Of a stretch of DNA of 41,323 bases, positions 32,610-41,323 are shown one piece after another. The translations under genes and the position numbers were made by a program. The notes beneath the pieces are model-generated. The model was not told the DNA's origin, did not search any database, and was given only the letters and a program-made list of their open reading frames with translations. The number at the start of each line of letters is the position of its first letter. Position 1 is the stretch's first letter. The stretch comes from Cryobacterium adonitolivorans (GTDB lineage: Bacteria; Actinomycetota; Actinomycetes; Actinomycetales; Microbacteriaceae), in contig NZ_SOFL01000037.1 in NCBI RefSeq assembly GCF_004402695.1, forward strand, positions 1 through 41,323, read 5' to 3'.

Positions 32610-32670
32610 GGGCAGGGCAGAGCAGGCAGGGGCAGGGCAGAGCAGAGCAGGGGCAGGGCAGAGCAGAGCA
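32610..32670. repeat. 21-bp tandem repeat in the nuclease leader
   Basis: Two perfect 21-bp units (32629-32649 and 32650-32670), built from GGGGCAGGGC and AGAGCAGAGCA, follow a shorter first unit at 32610-32628. The array is 49-109 bp upstream of the nuclease ATG, between it and conserved block B. Slippage could change spacing. Confidence 0.85.
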
Positions 32671-32791
32671 GGGCGCCGGGTGGGCCGACGGTGGAGCTCG
32701 GGTTTGGGGCACGCCGAACGTGCCAGTGGGCGCGCCACGAACCCCGCGGGGCGGGTGGCGCAGGAACCGTGCAGGTTGGCCGGAGTGCTTC

Positions 32792-32891
32792 GGGGGCAGC
32801 CTAACGACCGTCTATGTCCAGCTGGTTACGGGACGACAACATGCTCAGATGAGCACAAAAACGCCGACAGTGCCCACATCTGAGCGTGCTG
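32792..32891 (-). promoter_or_regulatory. Conserved upstream block, copy B (before the nuclease)
   Basis: 100 bp matching block A at 29324. The inverted repeat TGCTCA-GA-TGAGCA is at 32842-32855. It is 231 bp from the nuclease ATG, versus about 104 bp for copy A, because of the tandem repeat and intervening sequence. The distal edge nearly touches the argA stop at 32900. Confidence 0.75.
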
Positions 32892-32899
32892 TGGCCGAA

Positions 32900-33412
32900 T
32901 CAGACCAGGCGCTTGAGCATCCGGGTGTTGCCGAGGGTGTTCGGCTTGACGCGGGCGAGGTCGAGGAATTCCGCGACACCCTCGTCCGGTGAGCGAACCA
33001 GTTCCGCGTACACGGCCGGGTCGACGGTTTCGGTGCCCATGTCGACGAAGCCGTGCCGGGTGAAGAAGCCCACCTCGAAGGTGAGGCAGAACAGGCGGCT
33101 GAGGCCAAGCTCCCTGGCGTCCGCCTCGAGCCGGCCCATGAGCGCGTGCCCGACGCCGTGCCCGAGCCAGTCCTCTGACACGGCGAGAGTGCGCACCTCG
33201 CCGAGGTCCTCCCACATCACGTGCAGGGCGCCGCAGCCGACGAGGTTGCCGTCCAGGTCCTCGACCACCCTGAATTCCTGCACGGCCTCGTAGAAGACCA
33301 CGCGGTCCTTGCCGAGGAGGATGCGCTGCTGCACGAGGGGTTCAACGAGTGCCTGGATGAGCGGCACGTCACGGGTTTGGGCCCGGCGCACGATGAACTC
33401 CTGTTGTGTCAC
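32900..33412 (-). CDS. argA: Amino-acid N-acetyltransferase (ArgA, mycobacterial type)
   Basis: 170 residues with GTG 33412. A single GNAT domain: EFIVRRAQTRDVPLIQALVEPLVQQRILLGKDRVVFYEAVQEFRVVED, acetyl-CoA loop RTLAVSEDWLGHGVGHALM, and C-terminal LTFEVGFFTRHGFVDMGTETV. This matches the short single-domain N-acetylglutamate synthases of actinobacteria, without the amino-acid-kinase domain of E. coli ArgA. It makes N-acetylglutamate, the first step of arginine synthesis. No other arg gene is in the window. GTG lacks a strong ribosome binding site. Confidence 0.88.
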   Translation of the reverse strand: MTQQEFIVRRAQTRDVPLIQALVEPLVQQRILLGKDRVVFYEAVQEFRVVEDLDGNLVGCGALHVMWEDLGEVRTLAVSEDWLGHGVGHALMGRLEADARELGLSRLFCLTFEVGFFTRHGFVDMGTETVDPAVYAELVRSPDEGVAEFLDLARVKPNTLGNTRMLKRLV

Positions 33413-33483
33413 GTCCGCCCGCTCTCCTGGCCGCCGAAGCCGCCGATTCTGTTCCGCCGAGAGGTCAAGTCTAGAGGCGCACG

Positions 33484-33519
33484 ACGAACGGCCCGGCGGG
33501 AGTCCGCCGGGCCGTTCGT
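33484..33519 (-). terminator. Strong terminator hairpin after clpC
   Basis: ACGAACGGCCCGGCGG (33484-33499) pairs perfectly over 16 bp with CCGCCGGGCCGTTCGT (33504-33519) around a 4-nt loop, 18 nt after the clpC stop. It also insulates argA from clpC. Confidence 0.92.
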
Positions 33520-33536
33520 GTAGTGCTGGGTGGTGC

Positions 33537-36062
<2,526 letters not shown>

Positions 36063-36212
36063 ATGAACACTCCCTTGGCGCCAGGGCGGTTATGGCACCG
36101 ATACAACGAGAGTAACCAGCGCAAGGCCGGATGCGTGCCTCTGTTCGCCGTGGGCGTGACGGATGTGACGTGCGGGGTCCGCTCCGCCGCACGCCGCGCC
36201 GACGGCTGCGCG

Positions 36213-36632
36213 GTGTTTCCCCCGACCTGCCCCCGTTCGGACGAGTTGCATCTGGCGGACCGCACGGCCCGGCTGGAAAGACGGCTCGGCAGAGTTCTCA
36301 CCTGGCTGGCTCTGGGCGGCGCCCTGCTCTGGGGCCTCCTGGCGACCGGAATCGGCGTCGCCACCGTGGTCGGGCAGCTCCTGACCGACAGGTTCGTCGT
36401 CACACTCTTCGCGGATGCGCTGCTCCTGGGCACCGTGCTCTGGCAGGGCTTCGGTGGGCTCGGCCGGATGATCGCTGCTGGCGAGCTGAACGGCGACGCC
36501 CCTGGCGGCTTCTGGCCGTTGGCAACCCTCGTCGACCTCGCTCCGGGCGGAACCGGAGTCGTGCTCCTCGTCGCGGCCGCGGCCATCTCGATGGGCCAGC
36601 GCCTGCAGCGCGAGACCGACGGACTCGTCTAG
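36213..36632 (+). CDS. DUF2975-like membrane protein
   Basis: About 139 residues; GTG 36213 is my choice and TTG 36246 is possible, with no clear ribosome binding site for either. Three or four hydrophobic helices (about residues 30-55, 62-84, 103-125) and the ending GQRLQRETDGLV resemble DUF2975 proteins, though this one is short at the N-terminus. DUF2975 genes usually precede a small YozG-type HTH gene, and that is so here with a 1-bp overlap. The function is unknown. Confidence 0.75.
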   Translation: MFPPTCPRSDELHLADRTARLERRLGRVLTWLALGGALLWGLLATGIGVATVVGQLLTDRFVVTLFADALLLGTVLWQGFGGLGRMIAAGELNGDAPGGFWPLATLVDLAPGGTGVVLLVAAAAISMGQRLQRETDGLV

Positions 36633-36862
36633 TGGCACCCGCCGCCGAGGACGAGGCCACGGGCATCCACTGCAGGCTCGACGAGCTGCTTATCGAGCGG
36701 GGCATGACCCTCACCAGGCTCAGCGAGCTGGTCGGGGTCAGCGTGGTCAACCTCTCGGTTCTCAAGAACGACCGGGCCAGGGCCATCCGGTATTCGACCC
36801 TCGCCGCGGTCTGCGTCGCGCTGAACTGTGAGGTCGGCGACCTGCTCGTGCGCGCCGACTGA
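36632..36862 (+). CDS. Small Cro/CI-type HTH regulator (YozG-like)
   Basis: 76 residues. GTG 36632 shares one base with the preceding TAG stop, so translation is coupled. The HTH covers almost all of it: IHCRLDELLIERGMTLTRLSELVGVSVVNLSVLKNDRARAIRYSTLAAVCVALNCEVGDLLV, the YozG/XRE pattern found behind DUF2975 genes. Presumed DNA-binding partner of the membrane protein. Confidence 0.88.
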   Translation: MAPAAEDEATGIHCRLDELLIERGMTLTRLSELVGVSVVNLSVLKNDRARAIRYSTLAAVCVALNCEVGDLLVRAD

Positions 36863-36972
36863 ACCCGGCCAACCCCGTCGCGCCCTTGCGAGGGCACCGG
36901 ACTGCGCAATACTGTCACCATTCGGCTCCACTATTTCGGGACCTGCGCAGGCAGGCGAAAGGCGGCGGCACC

Positions 36973-38496
36973 ATGGACGGCTCCCCGAACCTCGCCAATC
37001 CGGCTCGTTCCAACGGCATCACCGACCCAGCCGCCGAGATCGCCCGGCTCTCCGCCGAGAATTCCCGGCTGCGCGGACAGCTCGGCCCGGCCGCCGAACA
37101 CCGCGCGTCCGCCAGGTGGCGGGCGTTTTTCGCGGCGCTGCTCATCACCATCGGCGTGCTCCTGGCACCGATCAGCGTGGTGGCGTACTGGACCAAGGGG
37201 TACGTCAACGACACCGACAGGTTCGTCGCCTCGCTCGCCCCGCTCGCGGACGACCCCGCCGTGCAGGCGTACCTGGTCGACGAGATCGTCACGGTCGTCA
37301 ACGACAACGTCGACATCGACGGCATCACCAAGGACCTGTTCGACGGGTTGGCCAACCTCGACCTCCCCCCGGAGGCCAAAAACGCCCTCGGGCTGCTCGA
37401 ACAGCCCGCCACGCAGGGGGTGCAAAGCCTGATCCGATCCGCCGCCACCAACATCGTCGCCTCGGATGCCTTCGCCGAGCTCTGGGAACAGGCGCTGCGG
37501 ACCAGCCAGACCCAGGTCATCGCGGCGTTGGAGGGCGACACCTCCACGGCGCTGATGATCAGCGACACCGGCGAACTCGGCATCCAGCTCGGACCGATCA
37601 TCGAGGAAGTGAAGAAGGAACTGGTCAACCGGGGCTTCTCGCTGGCGCAGAACATCCCCGAGGTGAATCGCACCATCGTGGTGGCCCAGTCAGACTCCCT
37701 CGTGCAGGCGCGCACCGGTTATCAGCTGCTGAACGTGCTCGGCTTCATCCTGCCGCTGGTGAGCCTGGGCCTGATCGTCCTCGGCGTGCTGGTGGCCAAA
37801 CGACGCTCGCGCACCATGATCTGGGCCGGACTCACCCTGGCCCTGTCCATGGCCCTGCTCGCCGCCGGAATCGCGGTGGGGCGAATCCTCTTCATCAGCG
37901 CATTGTCGCCGACGTACCTCCCCAATAATGTGGCCCAGGCGCTCTATGACGCCGTGGTGCCGTTCATCAACACCACGGCCCTGTCGGTGGGGCTGGTCGG
38001 CTTCACCGTGGCCGTCGTGGCGTACCTGGCCGGGCCGTTCCGCGGGTCGACCATGCTCCGCCGGGCCACCATCGGAACGACCGCACGGTTGCGCACGGCT
38101 GCGGAGAACGCCGGAGTCACGACGGGCGGCTTCGGAGAATTCCTCTACCACTACCGGCGCCTGGTCCACGTGCTGATCGGGTTGGCCGCCGCCGCCGTCG
38201 CGATTTTCTGGCGGCCGCTCGCCGTGCCGGTAATCATCTGGACGGCGGTCCTCGCGCTGCTGGCCGTGCTGCTCGTCGAGCTGCTGCAGCGCCCGCCGGT
38301 CACCCCCGGCGTCCCCCTGGTCCCCCGGGCCAGGCCGGGCACGGGTCCAGGACCGCAGGAACCGACGGCCACGGCCAGCACGGAACCGGTCAACCCCACC
38401 CTCCCGTTGCCGCCAGGAGACCCCGACGATCTGCGCGGACAGACCGGCCCGACAGAACCCCTCGAACCGCTGCGCACCCCGGCACGCCCGGATTAG
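36973..38496 (+). CDS. Large multi-pass membrane protein of unknown function
   Basis: 507 residues from ATG 36973 (GAAAGGCGG upstream; the longer frame from 36886 is unsupported). A short coiled-coil-like segment (AEIARLSAENSRLRGQL, about 21-37), a first helix (about 50-72), an extracytoplasmic helical domain (about 75-250, DRFVASLAPLADDPAVQAYLVDEI), then about five more helices (about 255-435) and a proline-rich cytoplasmic tail. This layout is common in uncharacterised Microbacteriaceae proteins. Neither enzyme motif nor transporter signature is visible. Monocistronic; TACTGT at about 36909 may be its -10. Confidence 0.82.
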   Translation: MDGSPNLANPARSNGITDPAAEIARLSAENSRLRGQLGPAAEHRASARWRAFFAALLITIGVLLAPISVVAYWTKGYVNDTDRFVASLAPLADDPAVQAYLVDEIVTVVNDNVDIDGITKDLFDGLANLDLPPEAKNALGLLEQPATQGVQSLIRSAATNIVASDAFAELWEQALRTSQTQVIAALEGDTSTALMISDTGELGIQLGPIIEEVKKELVNRGFSLAQNIPEVNRTIVVAQSDSLVQARTGYQLLNVLGFILPLVSLGLIVLGVLVAKRRSRTMIWAGLTLALSMALLAAGIAVGRILFISALSPTYLPNNVAQALYDAVVPFINTTALSVGLVGFTVAVVAYLAGPFRGSTMLRRATIGTTARLRTAAENAGVTTGGFGEFLYHYRRLVHVLIGLAAAAVAIFWRPLAVPVIIWTAVLALLAVLLVELLQRPPVTPGVPLVPRARPGTGPGPQEPTATASTEPVNPTLPLPPGDPDDLRGQTGPTEPLEPLRTPARPD

Positions 38497-38499
38497 GCT
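38494..38499 (+). promoter_or_regulatory. -10 element of the pirin gene (leaderless)
   Basis: TAGGCT overlaps the preceding stop codon region and is 6 nt before GTG 38506. The 11-bp string TAGGCTCGCAG is the same as at radA. Confidence 0.7.
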
Positions 38500-38505
38500 C
38501 GCAGT

Positions 38506-39483
38506 GTGAGCAACCTCGAAACCGAACCGGCCGAAATCGTCTGCGACCCCAGCACGATCACCGAGGCGGATGTCGTCATCCTGACGCCGCGGGACGTCCC
38601 CCTGGGCGGCCTCCGTGCGATGGGCGTGCGTCGCACCCTCCCCCAGCGCGAGAGAAGCCTGATCGGCGCCTGGTGCTTCATCGACCACTACGGCCCCGAC
38701 GACGTCTCCGTCACCGGCGGGATGGTGGTGCCGCCACATCCGCACACCGGGTTGCAGACGGCGAGCTGGCTGTTCGCCGGCGAGGTCGAGCACCGCGACA
38801 GCGTCGACAGTCTCGCCCTGGTGCGGCCGGGCGAGCTGAACCTGATGACCGCGGGCTCCGGCATCAGCCATTCCGAGGTCTCCACGCCAGACACCACGGC
38901 ACTGCACGGCGTGCAGCTGTGGATCGCGCTGCCCGACCTCACCCGGCACCAGGCACCGCACTTCGAGAACCACGTCATCGAGCCCATCACGCTCGGCGAG
39001 GTCACCCTGCACGTGTTCATGGGCACCCTGGCCGGGCAGAGGGCCGCCGCCACCGGGGACACCCCGCTGGTCGGCGCGCAGATCGACCTGCCGGCCGGGT
39101 CGTCGATCGACCTCGACGTGGATTGGTCCTTCGAGCACGGGGTGCTCGTCGACGCCGGCACGGTGCTGTTCGCCGGCGCGACGGTGCAGCAAAACGAACT
39201 GGGTGTCGCCCTGGCCGGCCGCTCGGCCATCCGCCTGCAGAACACCGGCGACGGCACCGCCCGGGTGGTGCTGCTGGGCGGCGAACCGCTCGGCGAGCAG
39301 ATCGTGATGTGGTGGAACTTCATCGGCCGCAGCCACGAGGAGATCACCGCCTGGCGAGCCCAGTGGCAGTCAGAGGTGATCGACGGCACGGATGCCGCCG
39401 GCCGGTTCGGTCACGTCGCCTACCACGGTGCGCCGCTGCCGGCACCGGTGCTGCCCACCGTGCGGCTCAAGCCCCGCCGCTGA
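38506..39483 (+). CDS. Pirin-family bicupin protein
   Basis: 325 residues with GTG 38506. The N-terminal cupin holds the pirin metal site: VPPHPHTGLQT (His78, His80) and GSGISHSEVS (His122, Glu124), after RRTLPQRERSLIGAWCFIDHYGP. The C-terminal half is the pirin C domain with GGEPLGEQIVMWWNFIGRSHEEI. Pirins are Fe-binding proteins; some have quercetinase activity or act as redox or transcription cofactors. The role here is not evident. It starts 9 bp after the membrane gene but has its own -10. Confidence 0.92.
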   Translation: MSNLETEPAEIVCDPSTITEADVVILTPRDVPLGGLRAMGVRRTLPQRERSLIGAWCFIDHYGPDDVSVTGGMVVPPHPHTGLQTASWLFAGEVEHRDSVDSLALVRPGELNLMTAGSGISHSEVSTPDTTALHGVQLWIALPDLTRHQAPHFENHVIEPITLGEVTLHVFMGTLAGQRAAATGDTPLVGAQIDLPAGSSIDLDVDWSFEHGVLVDAGTVLFAGATVQQNELGVALAGRSAIRLQNTGDGTARVVLLGGEPLGEQIVMWWNFIGRSHEEITAWRAQWQSEVIDGTDAAGRFGHVAYHGAPLPAPVLPTVRLKPRR

Positions 39484-39501
39484 ACCGGCCGGGGGCCGCG
39501 G

Positions 39502-40965
39502 CTACTGCACGGCGGAGGTCAGCCTGGCGAGGTTGTCGAGGATCGTCGAGCGCAGCGGCTGCTTCATCCACTCGTCGAGGGTGAGTTCGCGGCTGTCGGC
39601 CCGGTAGCCGTCCTCCACCGCCCGCAGCGCCTGCACGAACGAGGCCCCACGCACCATCAGGGACACCTCGAAGTTGAGGCTGAACGAGCGCATGTCCATG
39701 TTGCTCGAGCCGATCACGGCGACGTCGTCGTCGATGGTGAAGTGCTTGGCGTGCAGAACGTACGGCGCCTTGTACATGTAGATCTTCACGCCCGCCCGGA
39801 GCAGTTCCTCGTAGTAGGAGCGTTGCGCGTGGTACACGAGAGCCTGGTCGCCGATCTCGGAGACGAACAGTTCCACGTGCAGTCCGCGCTGCACTGCGGT
39901 GGTGACGGCGTACATGATCGACTCATCGGGCACGAAGTACGGGCTGGTGATCACGATGCGATCCTGCGCGTAGTAGAGCAGCGCGAGGAACAGTCGCAGG
40001 TTGTTCTCCCCCTCGAAGCCTGGCCCGCTGGGCACGACCTGGCAGTCGATGGCATCGGAGATGTCTTCGGGGTGCACGGGCTCGATGTCGCGGGTGAGGA
40101 GCTCGTTGGTCTCGCTGTACCAGTCGGTGATGAAGATCGCGTTCAGGCCGGAGACTATGGGGCCCTCGAGCCGTACCATCAGGTCTTTCCATTTGAGGCC
40201 GCGGCGGATGTTGCGCTTCATGTTGTAGGTGCGGTCGATCACGTTCTGCGACCCCATGAACCCCACCCGGCCGTCGACGATGACGAGCTTGCGGTGGTTG
40301 CGCAGGTCGGGGCGCTGCCACTTGCCCTTGAACGGCTGCAGCGGAAGCATCAACTGCCACTGCACTCCGGAGGCGGTGAGCCGTTTCTTGGTCTGTGCGA
40401 AGCCCGGCTTCCGCATCGACTGGATGTGGTCCATCAGCACGCGCACCGTCACGCCGCGCTTGACGGCGTTCTCCAGGGCGTCGAAGAACGGCGTGGTGGT
40501 GGGGTCGAGGGAGAGGATGTAGAACTCGACGTGCACGTACTTCCTGGCCTTGTCGATGTCGGCGACCATCGCGGCGAAGGTCTCCTCATAGTTGCCGTGC
40601 AGCCGCGCCCGGTTGTCGCCGACGAGCGGCATCGCCCCGAGGTTGCGGTTGAGCGCGACCACGGATTCGAGCCAGGCCGGCCACGGGTGGTCGCGTTGCA
40701 CCCGCTCCATGCCGGCGGTGCTGTCGAGGATGAACTGGTTGATCTCGGCCTGCATCTCCACCCGGCGCTTGGGCAGGGTGCGATAGCCGATCAGCAGGAA
40801 AAGCAGGAAACCGAAGAAGGGGATCAGGAAGATCGCCAGCAACCACGCCATGCCGGAGGTGGGCCTGCGGTTGCGCGGCACGACGATGATCGCGATCACT
40901 CGGATGGCGAAGTCAACAAGGAATGCCACCACGAGAAGGATGGTGGACAGGTCGATACCGAACAC
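39502..40965 (-). CDS. cls: Cardiolipin synthase (phospholipase D family)
   Basis: 487 residues. GTG 40965 is 2 nt beyond the upstream gene's TAA, so translation is probably coupled. Two N-terminal helices (about 6-30 and 38-60) with the PLDc_N segment, then two catalytic HKD motifs: NHRKLVIVDG (His224, Lys226, Asp231) and LHAKHFTIDDD (His405, Lys407, Asp412). It joins phosphatidylglycerol units (or PG and CDP-DAG) to make cardiolipin in the inner membrane. It ends WMKQPLRSTILDNLARL, as in Cls. Confidence 0.95.
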   Translation of the reverse strand: MFGIDLSTILLVVAFLVDFAIRVIAIIVVPRNRRPTSGMAWLLAIFLIPFFGFLLFLLIGYRTLPKRRVEMQAEINQFILDSTAGMERVQRDHPWPAWLESVVALNRNLGAMPLVGDNRARLHGNYEETFAAMVADIDKARKYVHVEFYILSLDPTTTPFFDALENAVKRGVTVRVLMDHIQSMRKPGFAQTKKRLTASGVQWQLMLPLQPFKGKWQRPDLRNHRKLVIVDGRVGFMGSQNVIDRTYNMKRNIRRGLKWKDLMVRLEGPIVSGLNAIFITDWYSETNELLTRDIEPVHPEDISDAIDCQVVPSGPGFEGENNLRLFLALLYYAQDRIVITSPYFVPDESIMYAVTTAVQRGLHVELFVSEIGDQALVYHAQRSYYEELLRAGVKIYMYKAPYVLHAKHFTIDDDVAVIGSSNMDMRSFSLNFEVSLMVRGASFVQALRAVEDGYRADSRELTLDEWMKQPLRSTILDNLARLTSAVQ

Positions 40966-40967
40966 GG

Positions 40968-41144
40968 TTAGCTGGCCGGTTTGTCGAGGCCGAGTCTGGT
41001 TCGTTCCTCGGCTTCGACCCGCGCGTAGGCGTTTCGTTCGGTGCGGTCGGCGCGGATGATGGCGCGCATGATGATCCAGAAGATCACCCCGACCAGAACC
41101 GTGGGCGCGAGCGAGAACAAAGCGTTGGCCCAGAAGTCATCCAT
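40968..41144 (-). CDS. Small single-pass membrane protein upstream of cls
   Basis: 58 residues from ATG 41144, with GGAG 5 nt upstream (GTG 41150 is possible). One hydrophobic helix (about residues 9-32, SLAPTVLVGVIFWIIMRAII) is followed by a charged tail (RADRTERNAYARVEAEERTRLGL). Such small proteins next to cls are seen in related genera, as I recall; the function is unknown. TAGGCT (minus strand, 41154-41159) may be its -10. It leads the cls operon. Confidence 0.85.
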   Translation of the reverse strand: MDDFWANALFSLAPTVLVGVIFWIIMRAIIRADRTERNAYARVEAEERTRLGLDKPAS

Positions 41145-41180
41145 AGTCACTCCAGCCTACGCGAACAAGCCCTGCCCCCA

Positions 41181-41210
41181 TCCGCGAGCTGTGACTTAAG
41201 CACCAGGATT
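41181..41210. repeat. Intergenic palindromic repeat, partial copy 3
   Basis: TCCGCGAGCTGTGACTTAAG then CACC matches the left arms of copies 1 and 2 (CCGCGAGCCGTGAG, AAGC). The expected right arm is missing; the probable IS begins a few bases on, suggesting insertion into or beside the repeat. Confidence 0.6.
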
Positions 41211-41214
41211 CGCG

Positions 41215-41323
41215 GGCAAAGTCATACGGTCGTAGCAACGCTCTGATTCAAGGAGTGTTGGATGGTCAAGCTTTTTCCGGCGGGCACGCGGACGAGGTTC
41301 GTGGATATGGTCTGCTCAGGGGG
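41215..41323 (+). mobile_element. Left end of a probable IS30-family insertion sequence
   Basis: The window ends inside this element. A likely terminal repeat starts near 41215 (AAGTCATACGGTCGTAGCAAC), followed about 45 nt later by a transposase start. The right end, target duplication and exact left boundary cannot be seen. Confidence 0.5.
41262..41323 (+). CDS. Transposase N-terminus, IS30-like (partial)
   Basis: Twenty residues from ATG 41262 (AGGAG 7 nt upstream), running off the window. MVKLFPAGTRTRFVDMVCSGG is in the style of the N-terminal HTH of actinobacterial IS30-type transposases (a phenylalanine-proline start, Arg-Phe, then a V-C-S-G turn before the recognition helix). The catalytic DDE domain is outside the window. 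The call rests on this short stretch alone; another HTH protein is possible. Confidence 0.5.
   Translation, partial: MVKLFPAGTRTRFVDMVCSG

Noticed and set aside
32562..32738. N-terminal extension of the nuclease
   Set aside because: It is encoded by the 21-bp tandem repeat, has no ribosome binding site and would precede the signal peptide.
30495..32804. 769-codon plus-strand open frame
   Set aside because: It lies antisense to the nuclease gene, is glycine/valine/arginine-rich with no domain, and is explained by high GC codon bias opposite a real gene.

Overview
The window is high-GC DNA from an actinobacterium, most likely Microbacteriaceae; a Cryobacterium-like genus is my best guess. This rests on protein style (SoxR, type B L36, split GlcNAc PTS, sortase-E-type LAxTG tails, ClpC, mycobacterial-type ArgA), frequent GTG/TTG starts, 4-bp ATGA/GTGA gene overlaps and many apparently leaderless genes. 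It reads as ordinary chromosome, with scars of gene decay and the start of an insertion sequence at the right edge.

Layout. 1-3600: a partial gene end, a long hairpin, a small membrane SHOCT-type protein, a remnant of a stress-type short-chain dehydrogenase and a membrane GGDEF-EAL protein. 3600-6280: KDG kinase and KDPG aldolase, divergent from an IclR regulator with a perfect palindromic operator between them. 6350-7760: type B L36, SoxR and superoxide dismutase, with a SoxR box in a 19-bp promoter spacer. 7760-11900: an FtsX-type ABC exporter pair behind three 11-bp-phased direct repeats, and a PdxH-like oxidase. 11900-17112: a complete N-acetylglucosamine system (NagA, EIIA and EIIB leftward; GntR regulator, EIIC and NagB rightward) around one shared operator. 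17109-19360: LysE exporter, Lrp regulator and AzlCD exporter. 19360-23260: a structured leader plus an orphan sigma region-4 protein, hairpin repeats, an MBL hydrolase, a deletion-scarred flavin-oxidase-like gene, an unknown gene, an SRPBCC protein and tRNA-Ser(CGA). 23300-26650: SGNH hydrolase, RadA, SseB-like and anchored secreted proteins. 26700-32900: two large wall-anchored secreted enzymes (5'-nucleotidase and nuclease) with the same C-terminal module and near-identical 100-bp upstream blocks. 32900-41150: ArgA, ClpC, a DUF2975/HTH pair, a large membrane protein, pirin and cardiolipin synthase. 41215-41323: the left end of a probable IS30-type element.

How genes work together. The nag cluster imports GlcNAc as GlcNAc-6-P, deacetylates it and deaminates it to fructose-6-P under a GntR regulator. 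The kdg pair finishes degradation of hexuronate-type sugars. The secreted nuclease and 5'-nucleotidase look like a co-regulated DNA/nucleotide scavenging pair at the cell wall. SoxR probably drives SodA directly.

The most unusual signals are non-coding: nine start codons lie exactly 6 nt after a TANNNT hexamer (leaderless genes); a palindromic intergenic repeat family, one copy of which abuts the IS; the duplicated 100-bp upstream block with a 21-bp tandem repeat beside it; and a multi-hairpin leader before the orphan sigma-region-4 gene. I found no CRISPR array, prophage or biosynthetic cluster. All functional calls are by eye from sequence; no database was searched.
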